Of a stretch of DNA of 64,000 bases, positions 13,205 to 24,400 are shown piece by piece. The stretch spans positions 1 to 64,000 of the forward strand of contig VWPU01001241.1 in the NCBI GenBank assembly GCA_013398955.1, written 5' to 3'. The DNA is from Callaeas wilsoni. Lineage: Eukaryota > Chordata > Aves > Passeriformes > Callaeidae. Both the position numbers and the translations under genes were made by a program. The notes beneath the pieces are model-generated. The model saw nothing but the letters and a program-made list of their open reading frames with translations. It was not told the origin of the DNA and searched no databases. How positions within the stretch are numbered: the stretch's first letter is position 1; each line of letters starts with the position of its first letter.

Positions 13205-13962
13205 CATCTGCATTCCGACAGCCTCCCTTCCAGCTGAGTGATGCACATCTTTTCTTTGGGCTGCCTCCAGACATTACCTGACCTGCCTGGATTGACTCAC
13301 CTCGGTAACTCAGCAAAACCAAAACTAAACCAAATAAACTTCTGCCAAGTGACTAAAATGCATTGGCTCTTTATGCAGCCAGATGAAGACCAGATCAAGA
13401 ACATGTAACCAAAATCATAGAAGACAGAGCATGAATGGGAGTGGTGACAGTAGGCTTCTCCACCCTAGCAACAAGGAAACATTAGGTCAGTTATCCCATA
13501 GCATCTGATCACATGATTAGGATTGTACCCATTAGCTGTCTTTGGATGTCTGCCCTCTGAATCCTCATCTAAGCCAATCTCCACCATTTTCTTTGATGTT
13601 ATTGTAATTTTTCGAATTTATTCATCTACTAAAAGTAGAATGTATTTGCCGCAGTGCACTGTTAGATAACCACCTGTATGAACAAGCAAAAGAAGAGGTA
13701 AAGAAGGACAAGCCTACTGATAAGACTGTGATTTTAAATTATCACGCCAAGGTTTTTAGAAATGACTACTTGATTACATATGAATTTTTCCCTGGAACCT
13801 AATATCACACTTTTTTCTTCTAGTATCATAAGTTATAGAACAACCAAACTTCAAAACTGTTAATGTGTTCATATTGATGCCTTAGGATTTTAGCTTTTTT
13901 TATTTTTAATATATTTGTAATCCTGCAATTCTTTAGTGTATAACTCTAAACTCCATATAGAG

Positions 13963-14325
13963 TGTTAACTACCGCTTTTACCATTTTGATCAAACACAAC
14001 AATTCCTCTCTAGGCCTGAGAATCAAGGACACCTCACTGGCTCAGGTCCAGAGAAATGTAAACAAAAGTGAGTTCGAGTGGAGCAAACTAAGAGAATGGG
14101 ACTCCACTGCCTGAAGCTATAATTGGACAATTAACTTCTGATATGCAAATGGACAAAACTTTTATCTGTCCGAAAAACGTGTGACTGTGTCCATCCTGGG
14201 TGTAGTCTCTGTGAGACTCCTGCACTGCCCAAGGTGTACCCTGTAAAGGCCTTTCAATAAATACCTGCCCTTTATCCTTTCACTCTGTCAAGCCTCTGTT
14301 CCAGGTCAGCCTCTACAAGGCATCA
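13963..14325 (+). mobile_element. Solo LTR of an endogenous retrovirus, sense strand
   Basis: The right half reads like an avian LTR R/U5 region. An AATAAA signal at 14257 is followed by TACCTGCCCTTTATCC, then CTCTGTCAAGCCTCTGTTCC, and the element ends TACAAGGCATCA. The left end is uncertain: TGTTAAC at 13963 is the likeliest terminal TG, but TGATCA at 13987 is possible. No target-site copies are convincing. No internal retroviral genes are attached, so it is a solo or truncated LTR. The class (ERV1 or ERVL) cannot be settled from this sequence alone. Confidence 0.72.
14257..14262 (+). terminator. LTR polyadenylation signal AATAAA
   Basis: A canonical AATAAA inside the LTR, placed where the R region of avian LTRs carries it. 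Confidence 0.65.
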
Positions 14326-14393
14326 ATATTTTCCCCCACACATCTCTGGCTTCCTAGCCTCTTTTGAAAATCACAACCATAATGCATTCCACA

Positions 14394-14824
14394 TGTTATG
14401 GTTTAGGAACGGTAGTCCCCAATTTAGTGTTCCCACTGAAAGACTCCAAACCATGTACTGCTTACTCACTTTCCCATCACCCTTCTTTTCCCCCTGCAGC
14501 AGGCTGGAGAGGAGAACTGGAGGCACAGAATGTAAAGATCAGGGGTTGAGATAAGAAAACTTTACTGGAAACAGCAATTAGATAAGAAAATGAACAGTAA
14601 TAGCAACAATATTAATAAGAGAGAGTAGAAGACAGGCAAAGGATTCACACATGGTTGCCCACCATGTGGTACAGGACCTTCCCTCTGCTGATTGCTTCAC
14701 CCTACCTGCCAGAAGGAATCCCCAGTCTGCAGGATGTGAGGTGATATAGGATAACCACCAGGTCCTAGCCATGTGCCTCCTGGCTACTGCAAAAATTAAC
14801 CCCTTCCTGGCTGGAACCAAGAAG
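14394..14824 (-). mobile_element. Solo LTR of an endogenous retrovirus, antisense
   Basis: Read on the minus strand, the element begins near 14824 with CTTCTTGGTTCCAGCC, a decayed form of the common avian LTR start TGTCCTGGTTTCAGC. It continues through GGGGTTAATTTTTGCAGTAG to TTATTAATATTGTTGCTATT, then ATTGCTGTTTCCAGTAAAG and TTATCTCAACCC. It ends CCTAAACCATAACA at 14394, matching the usual ending TTAAACCACGACA. The outer LTR at 52849-54100 is a relative: both have the TTATTAATATTG block, the TTATCTCAA block and the AACCA(C/T) end. The copy is old, the terminal TG is lost, and no target-site copies are found. Confidence 0.75.
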
Positions 14825-17173
14825 GTGTTTAACTATTTTTTGCAATTAGAGAGTCTTTAAAAGATGACCATGGAAAATTAAAATTCAGTTTTGACTTTCA
14901 TCCTGGGTCCTTTCTAGGAATGCATTTAAAGCAGGTCTAAAATGAAGTTGTCATCACTGAGCTTTTAACTCTCAGTTCTGATGAAGATATAGCTACATGC
15001 TGAGATTTGAATTGCATTTTATACCTCTGAAAAGTTTTTATGACAGCAGAAGGAGAGATACATAAGTAATACCTGCTCTAGTAGTGCTCAATTCTACTTA
15101 CTTTTAGGAAGTGTTTAAATTTACATAATTGACATTTAGTGTACACTAAATTAATTTACTGGGAATGGGCATTTTCTGAAATCTTACAGATTACAAGTTG
15201 GCCAAGGAATTGAAACCTAAATAAAAATATTCAATTGGATAAAATGTTATTGTTTTGTGTGGGAAGGACTTGAGAAATAACTGCATAACTTTACAGCTAT
15301 GAAGGTTAAGTCATTTTATCTGATAAAAAACATGGGAGATTGTTACATTATCTTCCTCATTTTACATCATTCATAAAAAATTAATTTTTTTATAGGGTAG
15401 ATGGGGACTCATGAAGCAACATGCATAGCTGGGTGCACTTATAGCTAGGACTTAGAATGATATACACCTTTAAGTTGTTTGAGTCAGTCTTAGCCATGTC
15501 ACCACAGATTTCCTTTTTTAGAAGGGACTGTTCTCTACAATATGCTTTTGATGTGATTTTCTTCTACATTGTAAAGTTGTTCTTAGAGCTGGAAAGATAA
15601 TATATTTTTTTCTTCTCTTTTCAGTTATTTAGGATTCATCATTGAATCGATATCTTTTTGACAGTGAAGTTAGGGGAATAGGAGTTTGAGCCATATAGAT
15701 GTGATATAAGAAGCCGGGATGGTGTAACCCAAAATTTACATGCAAAAGATAGTAGATAAAGAAGTACAGGCAAGGGATAACATAGGAAAACATCCATCAG
15801 TAACTTTCCTAACATTGTCCCCGAGGCCAGAACTGTTTGTGCTCCGTTCTAATAAACTGAAAACTTAACCAATGTGTTAATGTGACAGAAAGTCATGCTT
15901 GTATTATCTACCTGCAAGTGAAGGAGTTTGCAAGTGCAGAAGAGATTTGTGCCATGGGAATTCTATGAGACACCGTTCCAAATTACAAGAGTAGAAATGA
16001 AGAAAAATGGTCTTGATGGTGAGCCAGCACTAGAATGAATGTGTATCCTGCACTTTACGAAGCCAGCTGTTAAAGCAAAAAAAAATGTAATAGATGATAA
16101 TTTAAGGAATATCTGTCAGTCATCAATTTCATCATTCATTAATATTATTTTTTATTAGAAAAACATTTAAGAATCTCTAGAACAGAGTAAGTTTCCAATC
16201 CACTGTGAGACACAATCTCAGATTCACAGAATCTTCTCTCTAAAAACACACAAAATAGAGAATGAAAAAGGGGTAATTTGGCTTGTCTGCAAGAATGTCA
16301 GCTGCAGAGGAGAGGGCATGACTGGAATTTCAGATGATATCCAGTGAAATATGAGCCTTCTCAGGATGTTTTGGAAGTGTAACCCTTTTTTAATCCCCAT
16401 TCTTTTGTCTGTTCTTTATTGACTGAGGTTCTCTTAGGTGTGGAATATTTCTTTCATGGGTGCAGAGATAAGCTGTCAGTCCATTTCTGCGGCTCTGCTA
16501 TACATGGTTGTCATGAATAACTGTCATGATTGATTATGTGCTAGATATAAATAATTGGCTCTTGCACAAGAAATCTTCATTCTTATTAGTGGAATATTGT
16601 TGGGCAATGACGCAAGCATGGTATGAGAAAGGGAACGGCAAGGAGAGCAACAAATCTCTTTCAAGGATGTAATATCCACAGTCTTCTGTCCAATTCGGGA
16701 AACAGAAGCAATTTTCCCCCATATTTTTGTCAAAATATGTTGTGAACTAAGAAAGTAAAAGCCAACAAAATCTTTCAATCTCTTTTGAAATATTTGTAGC
16801 CCCAGTGCTGAGTCAGCCTTGTCTCTAAGTGATACCATCTGTTAGGTATTGAGCAAAAGTATTTCTTCCAGATCTGCTGACTCTGCATGAGATGACTGGC
16901 CCAGCAACTGACAGAGTTTGTTAGAAGTCTCAATTTCATAAAACCTATGCATTCATGGAAAGGTCTTCTCAATCTCAACCTGTGCAGCCTGGAGCCAGAG
17001 CCTTTATTTTTCATGTTTGATTTATGCTCAAATACACAAGCCTGACTGGACACATAGGGCTGGTGAAGTACCGTATAATATTTTTTTCTTAAACAGTATG
17101 ATCAAGAGACAAAAGAAAGCTTTAACTTAATTGGATTAATACTTAAAAATAAGCGTGATTCTTAAAAAATTCT

Positions 17174-17202
17174 TATATATATGTATGTGTGTGTGTGTAT
17201 GT
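17174..17202 (+). repeat. (TA)n/(TG)n microsatellite
   Basis: A short TATATATATG stretch runs into alternating TG. It is typical vertebrate simple sequence and probably length-polymorphic. Confidence 0.85.
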
Positions 17203-18440
17203 AATATATTCTCACTTGATTAAAATCTGTTTTTCAAGCATATTCTGATATAATATAATAAATTACTGCAGATATCTAAGGGGATTAAAGATCCCCGTGC
17301 AGGGGCCTGGAGTGTGCAGGGCTAACACACAAGTAAGTGTATTAAGTGTCATGTGAGTGAAAGCAGGGCTATGTAATGGCACAGCTCAAGGAATATCCGA
17401 ATGTAGTGAAGAGTTCTGACCATTTGTTCTATAGGATTCAGGTCATAAGTTCTGATTTAGAAAGATTCTTTTAAAATAAATATTTCATTAACAAAGAGAA
17501 TATAGAACAGAGTATCATTTCAAGACATACTCTCAAAAGTAATGCGAAGACCTCAGCAAACAAGGTATATGCAAGATACTTGATCTAGTTATGCCGTGGA
17601 TAAGTATATTTTCATAAGAGACAATTTGTACACTGTAAAACAGGTTTATTCTTTAAATGTGGGATAATTCCCTCTGCATATCAGAAGCCATCCCTGTGTC
17701 AAGAAAGAGTGAGCATATGGCACTTGACCAGTAAAAAGCAGACATTTCCTTAACTGTTTTCATATCAAATGTTTTTACTTCTTTATTTGTGAAAGTTAGA
17801 GAATAAAAGGAGATTGAAACCTTCAAACTCCACATATTTATGTTATACAAACTCCAAAGTTCTAAAGACTAAAATAGTCTGGACTTGGTTTTATTTATCT
17901 TCTTACATTGATATAAATCGCAAGAAAATTCTGTGAAAGTCATTACTTCATTCTTACATCAATGATCACTCTGGCTTTGTATTTTTGCTCTCTTAGAGTA
18001 TTTAACAAATACTTTATCCTAACATACTTTTGTCTCCATTGAATATGTATAATCTACTAGTACTTCCTTTAGTTTTATACTGTGTAGCTATTCTAAGATC
18101 TTTTATCTGTTATCTTTTTCTGTTCATTTGTCTTAATAAATATTTCATTTTAAGAAAAATCTGATTTGCCATCATTAGAAAATGCAGGACAAGGTAATTT
18201 AATTAAACCTCTGTAACCCTCCCCACAACAGAAATATCACAGCAATACACTCATATAGAGTGTTACAGGTTCCTTAAATGCTTTCATTGTAAATTTGGAC
18301 ATTTTTTTTTCCCTTTATAGAGCACCCAAGAATCTGTCTTAAAGAGCAAGTTGCCTAAACAAAGTGTTCTAGTGGAGCAATAAATAAATTTATTTTTTCT
18401 TTAAGAAAATACTCCAGAACATAAAAACAAATGTTGAAAG

Positions 18441-18486
18441 AAAAAGCTATAAATCATAACATAAAAAAGCTATAAATCATTCATAA
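18441..18486 (+). repeat. 22-bp tandem duplication
   Basis: The unit AAAAAGCTATAAATCATAAC plus AT occurs twice in a row; the second copy gained one A and diverges near its end. This is a small slippage duplication. Confidence 0.85.
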
Positions 18487-18673
18487 CAGAATTGTTTATT
18501 TGGAAGAGTCTTGTTTTGCATTATGTTATAGCGCAGTCCAAAATTGACCAAGATTTAGTTTTTAAAAATATAAATACCAACCTTAAAGAGACAACTGTTC
18601 TCCTGTCTGAAGCCCCAAAGTGTCTAGGTAAGAGTAACAAGTACTTTAGATGTTTTCTACATGTCTAAGTAAA

Positions 18674-18705
18674 CATAAGTACTAGTATTAGTACTGGTAC
18701 TTATG
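18674..18705. repeat. 32-bp near-perfect inverted repeat
   Basis: The left arm CATAAGTACTAGTA and the right arm TACTGGTACTTATG pair at 13 of 14 positions around a 4-base TTAG loop. No transposon ends or target duplications surround it. It could extrude as a cruciform. Confidence 0.85.
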
Positions 18706-18778
18706 CTGTCTCCAGACCATGTGGCTGGAAGAGATTTTGCTCAGTATTATTAGTATTCTTTCGAAGCTGCTTATAGTT

Positions 18779-18836
18779 TTCTTTTCCCTCTTCTTTTTTA
18801 ATTTTTTTTAATTACTTCCCCCTCTCCCCCTTTTTA
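18779..18836 (+). repeat. Polypyrimidine tract
   Basis: A T- and C-rich run with few A interruptions, ending in a CCCCCTCTCCCCCTTTTT block. No exon was recognised downstream. Confidence 0.7.
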
Positions 18837-21395
18837 CAAGGCTTTGAGAACATCCAGGTAAGATGAACAAGAAAATTATTGGTATCCATTTCCCATGGCA
18901 GATGTTCTTCAAAGGATCTTTTCTTGCAAAGCCCCTAACACTGCTGTAGACTACAATAAATTATGTCAATTTTTCAGTATACTCTGTGGTTGGAAGCAAA
19001 TGAAAGGCCACCTCATCGCTGTCAAATTTAGCTCTGATTTCCAAGTCATTTATTTAAGACAGGAGTGGGGTTGCATGTACTAACCCCCGTATCTTGTGAG
19101 CAATTTGAATATTTCAGTTGACTTAATACAGAGCCTCCATGAGCAGGAAGAAGTGTCAGGAGCTTTGAAATATTGAGATTACCATCATATATGCCTGAAA
19201 TTCATCAAAATTTCATTTTTAGCATTGAAGTAAGCCTGAAATATTTGGCCATTTATTAAGTTTGAAATTCTGCTAGATCTTCATCTGAGCTATGATTTAA
19301 ATCTATTTTTTATTTTCCCTGAGAAAAGGGAAATTCCTCCACCAAACAGATAAATAAATTTTCAAGGAGACCACAAGCAACTATATCTAAAAGGACTGCA
19401 TAATTCAGATGGAATTATGTGACAGGATTTACTTTGGTAATTTGTTGAATTTTTTCTCTCCTTCTTTTTTTTTTTTAGCTATTGACTGTATCTGGTGTGG
19501 TTTCCAGTTTCTTTGTTTCTCACATCTGTTGTGTAATCATTGGCCAGCTACACAGATTATTCAAATGCTTGACTAGTTTAAGATAAATGGTACAATTAAG
19601 ATGCTCACATTGGAAATCTTTATTGGAAAATTGTGTGAAGCTGGAGGTGTATCTGCCTGCAAAAAAAAAAAAGATGTTTGTTTAGTGATCAGAACATCTA
19701 TTATTATATAAGTGTCAAAATGTCAGATACCATAAAGTGTTCTTTAAAAGACCTCACACTTATGAGGACAGTGATTTAAAAATGTTTACTTCTCAAGACT
19801 TCAGAGAATAAAGTGTTTGAACTTTTATTTCTCTTCAGTAGATTTTTTTGTTCATGGAGTTTCTATTTCTGTGCAAAATTTCCTGATGCAATATTTTGAG
19901 TGTTGTGAGAAATTTGCTGGAGCAAACAGAACTATTGGGTCATGCAGATTGCTCTAATGAAAGGTTAGGTCTCTAAATGTTATTAAATTTTACTTTTTGA
20001 ACCTCAATCCTGCTGTAGGTATGGCCTCAGTATCACATAATATATTTGTGGTACAGCAGAGAATCAAAATCAGATCTTGAAGACTGCACACTCTAATCCT
20101 TAGACCGTTTTTCCCCTGTTGAGAAAATTTGTTGTGATAGCATCAATAGCAGTTACTGGTTACAGGATGAGGAGAGATGTGAAAGCTGTTTGGGCTTTAT
20201 GCTAGGTTTAGTCTCTTATCTACAAAACAGCAATGGAAAATGCTTATAAAGCATTTGAATTAAGTTCCTAGCCTGTTAGTGGAGAGAGGGAGAAGCCACA
20301 TTAAAAAGTGAAAGATTTATGTAAAATCTAGAAAATACTGGGAAGCTTACAGGCAAAATAATCCTATATTTTCATAAAATTATGCAAAGAGATGATGTAG
20401 TCAAAAAGGCTGGTCATTATGAACCACATGGTTTTAACTGCTTTTCGTTTGTAGATTAAAATCATTAGTCCTGTCTTTTATTCAATGTCTTTTCCTAGGT
20501 TTTGTTTCATAACATATAGTGGTCTCTTATTTATTTTTCCTTTTTTAATTTGTGTTTGTTTGGAGAAATTATAATTTTAAGAATGAGACAAGAATGGGAA
20601 AAAAGAATGCTGTAACTTTAATAAGGGTGGAAGATGCTTTGTATGAGCCCTCTCAGCTTTTTGTCAAGAAAGAAAAGGCTGTGACGTGGTTTGTGGACTC
20701 CTTGGCTGAAGTGAATGCCATCATTGCTAATGAACACAAAAGTCAAAGTTCTCTCTCTCAAAATGATTACTGCACAGTGAAGTACCATAAATACGATGCT
20801 GTGAGGAGTAGAAGCAACCAAGCTGACTTTCCTATTGGTTTGTATAGTGAGTGTGAGTTCCTGGGTCAGATTCTCTCTATAAAATGTAAGCACTGCACAC
20901 TATAACCTCTCCCTAACAGTTTTTCTGCTCTAAGATTCTGTTTTTATGATTCATAGAAACAAAGTCTTGCCCTCTTCCATTTATTATCATTGGTATGGGA
21001 CAGAGGCTCTAAAAGCTGATAAGAGGCTTCATGCATATACACAAACATAAGCCTCTTTTCCTTAGGAAATGAAGTTACTTATGAACTCTTAAAAATCTTA
21101 CAGTTTTCCCCAATCTTGTCATAAGTAAATAACAAAAATATTTTAGTAGAACTTTACAAAACTTTGTCTTAAACATTACCCCTTTAGATAAGTCTGTTAA
21201 AGAGGAGATCGAACTCAGAATGAAAGTTAAATTACAGCAGTGGGGGAAGGAACATTAGGCTTCAATCCACCCGCAAACATATTACGTCAGAATTATCTCT
21301 GCACTTTTCCTTTTCTGTGGAGAGTTGCTGGCATGAACCACGCGTACTCATAGAGTTATTGGTGGAACTCCATCCATTGATTATTATAGGCCTGG

Positions 21396-21402
21396 TTATA
21401 TA
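21396..21402 (-). promoter_or_regulatory. LTR TATA box
   Basis: TATATAA on the minus strand, at the expected U3/R boundary of the antisense solo LTR. Confidence 0.6.
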
Positions 21403-21445
21403 CATTAGTCGGCTTGTTCATGCGCCACTTAGCAACTTATGATTG

Positions 21446-21461
21446 GATAATAGCTATTATC
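21446..21461. promoter_or_regulatory. 16-bp perfect palindrome in LTR U3
   Basis: GATAATAGCTATTATC is its own reverse complement. It lies about 45 bp upstream of the LTR TATA box, where retroviral enhancers sit, so it may have been a dimer-binding site. That role is inference. Confidence 0.5.
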
Positions 21462-24400
21462 TCGCGTATAATAGTTAAAACGGATTGGCTATAGCTACAC
21501 AATCATGCTTTTTCTTAATTGTTTTCTTGTGGTTACATGCTTCTGTTTTCCCATCCTGTCTTCCTATGGTGTTACTTTCCTACCAGTGACTCTGTTTCTT
21601 CTTTCTTGCTTATTCAGGGTAATCAAGGTTGCTAGGCTTAGGCTGTGCACATTCCAATGAGCAGCTCCCGTGAGAAACTGCTCCCAGTATCCATCTTCTC
21701 TGAGAAACTGCTCAACAATTACTGAAACCTGGGTTGTGCACGTAGCTTAGCTCTGTATGTCCTTGCTCAGCGAGCCATTCTTCTACACTTTTAGAGCTAG
21801 TTTTCCTTCAATACGGTTAAGTAAAGAGGTTGAAATCCAACTTGAAAATTTTTTTTCAATTTTTTTCAGCAGACGAGAAAAATACTTTACTTTTATAGGT
21901 GATAGATGTGAAGTTTGTCCTCCTTAACTAATCCAAACAAATGCATGACTGTTTCTGTTAAATCATAAATGTTAAACATAAAAACCTAATCTCACATAAA
22001 AAACATTCCATCAAGCATTTTAAATTGTCGTGGATGGAGAATAACAGAAAAGAATGTGTTTCAGAGAAGACAGGAGTCAACTTGTAGAAAGTAAAAATAT
22101 TACAAAAAAAATTGCAAGGTTAGGAGGACATCACAATATCCTCATGTTCGCCAATATTGAATGGTGAGGCTGACAAGAAAAGAATATATAGAGAAAAAGC
22201 TATTTTTCAATATTTGGAAGTAATAAGCACAACAGGGATCTGTTCATTTGCAAGAGAAGAACTAAATATGCAACAAATATTATGTATAATTTCAAAGGGT
22301 AGTTGCAGAAACAGCAGCATGTCAGCTACACAGCTTGGTGTTCAGACTTTGAGAGCTGTGGATGACTTTTAGTTTCTGCCCTGAAATCACACTGTTAAAA
22401 AATTTCATGTAATGCAGTTATTTTTGCTCATCAGATTCTTTCCGGTTTAATTTATTATTCAACAACATTGACCACGCACAGATATCTGACAAAAACTTGC
22501 TGCATCATTTTTTGCCAGTAGCAGTGATTCCACTCTTGCAGAACATTTCGGGAAAATTTTCTGCTCTGCAGAGAAATTTTGCACACTGTTCTTTTTGAGC
22601 AGCAGAAGTTGAGTGAGAAAGAAAAAGTCCAGTGTAGAAATTAGACCAGCATGGGTCACCCGTGAAATGGAGCTGTAAACCATTGAGGAAATCACTTTTT
22701 CTTAATCACCTTTTCTCTCCCTCAGTTTGTGCCTCCCTTCCTTTCAATATAACTTCTTCAGGAAACACTAGTCCGGCGGTCATAGTTCTTGAGCCTCCGT
22801 TGCAATCCTGCTTTCAGTGATGGTTCTGGATGTCGGTGTTAAAGACGGAATGAAGGTGGAACACAAGTACAAAATATATTGGATCAGTTTAGTTGAACAG
22901 CATTAATACAAGTGGTGCTTTCTCAGAGCCCAACCATTTCCTGAACAACTGGAATCAGTTTAAATCAAATGAAAGTCTTACCTCACTCTTGGGTCTTTTT
23001 CTGTCTCTACCTTTTTGTGGAGAGAAATAACTCAATTTTCAAATTAAGCATGCTGTATTATAACAACTTGAAGGTGGCCTAATTTTTACTCATTTCAAGT
23101 GTTCTATTATTAATGAGAAATCCAGCCTAATTGTATTTCCTTATGACTTCAAATTAAAAATGACAGACCTCTGCAGAACACAGAAATATTTTCCAGGTCA
23201 GGTAGTAACATTAACATGCGCATTATTTATTTTTTCTGGCAAGTGGCCTTTTCTTTTTAAGCTCCACACTGATGTTAATTTAATAATAGAGGATAAAATT
23301 CAACGCTGCAAAGGCCTTCCTGTCCCATCAGGGCTTATGCACATTTCTGAACCTGCTCATTCATCTATCTTAAAACCCAGAAATCCCTTCGGTTACGAAA
23401 GGAAATGCCTTCTGGATCCTCTGATAGTGGAACACAGGGATTAAACACTTGCATCACTTGTATTTGAAAGTGTTATAACTGGCATTTGGCAAATTCTGAG
23501 TTCAGAGTGGTTTTTTATGTAGAGTAACCTATAACAGGTTTGTGGAGGTTCAGTTTTTTTATTTTTTTTTTTTTTTAAGAAAATCAAAATATTATTTATT
23601 TCTAGTATTCTGCTACTTTTTTACATTATTAACTCAGATGTCCATGATTTATTTTCTAGAATAACAACATTTGAAGGGCAGTAAAAAAATTAAATCTAAA
23701 TTAATTTGAATAGCAGTAAACAAGTAAAATCTTTGATTTGAATTTAATTAATTTAATTATTTAGGGCTAATTAAAGTCTTTACTTTCCTGGTAAATACTT
23801 TTTAATATTTTACTCATTCAAATGCTCCAGAAGAGGTTTAGTGAAAAAGTGCCTTTATTTCAGATCTGACTCCTTCCTCCAGTGAAGAGAAAAGAATTTC
23901 CAAAGTAAGATCAAAGCAAGAGCTCTGAATCCTCCATCAACCAAACCAATGAAATAATTCTTCCTGGAATCTTGCTGGAATTCAGCTTGTCACAGCTTTG
24001 GCCAGCTTGAGGTGCATCTGCTTTTTCAGTAAACAATATAACCTCATGGTTACAATGTCAGAGGCTGCAGATGTTGTTCTTGTAGACATGAGCAGCTCAG
24101 AGAGCGGAAAGAAAATTCTAAATAATAAGAGCAAAGGTCAGCAGTTACTGTGCCAGAAGCAGGTGTGGTAGGTAATACTCTATTTTCTACTTATTTACTG
24201 TACAGTTATTCTGTCTTACTTCTGTCCTATTGAGTCATATACTCTAAAATTTCTTCTAACACAATGTAAAAGGGAAGCAATATCATTTTAAAATATTGAA
24301 CTTTCATGTTCATTAAGTTTGGACATTTTTAAGAAAAAGGAATCAGACATCATCAAAAATTCAAATATTCTTTAATTTCACATATTTCTGGGTTGAACAA

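Larger units (their letters stand above)
10886..13962. other. AT-rich DNA without gene
   Basis: Apart from the AAACC repeat and the CT-rich tract listed separately, nothing is recognised. Several T-rich tracts ending in AG (for example before 12880) resemble splice acceptors, but no open exon follows them. Confidence 0.55.
14825..21315. other. 6.5 kb of AT-rich DNA, no gene recognised
   Basis: It contains a (TG)n microsatellite, a 22-bp tandem duplication, a 32-bp palindrome and a polypyrimidine tract, listed separately. A 117-codon open frame at 20552-20905 is discussed as a finding but not called as a gene. Confidence 0.55.
21316..21787 (-). mobile_element. Solo LTR, ERVK-like, antisense, with target-site copies
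   Basis: On the minus strand the LTR runs from TGTAGAAGAATGGC at 21787 to AACTCTCCACA at 21316, so it has terminal TG and CA. It carries TATATAA (21402-21396), followed by AATAAT, one base from a polyadenylation signal. It holds more CpGs than its surroundings. The flanks are CTTTTC (21310-21315) and CTTTTA (21788-21793), a 6-bp target duplication with one change; 6 bp is usual for ERVK-type integrases. No internal viral genes remain, so this is a solo LTR left by recombination between two LTRs. The family name is an inference from the general plan, not from a search. Confidence 0.75.
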
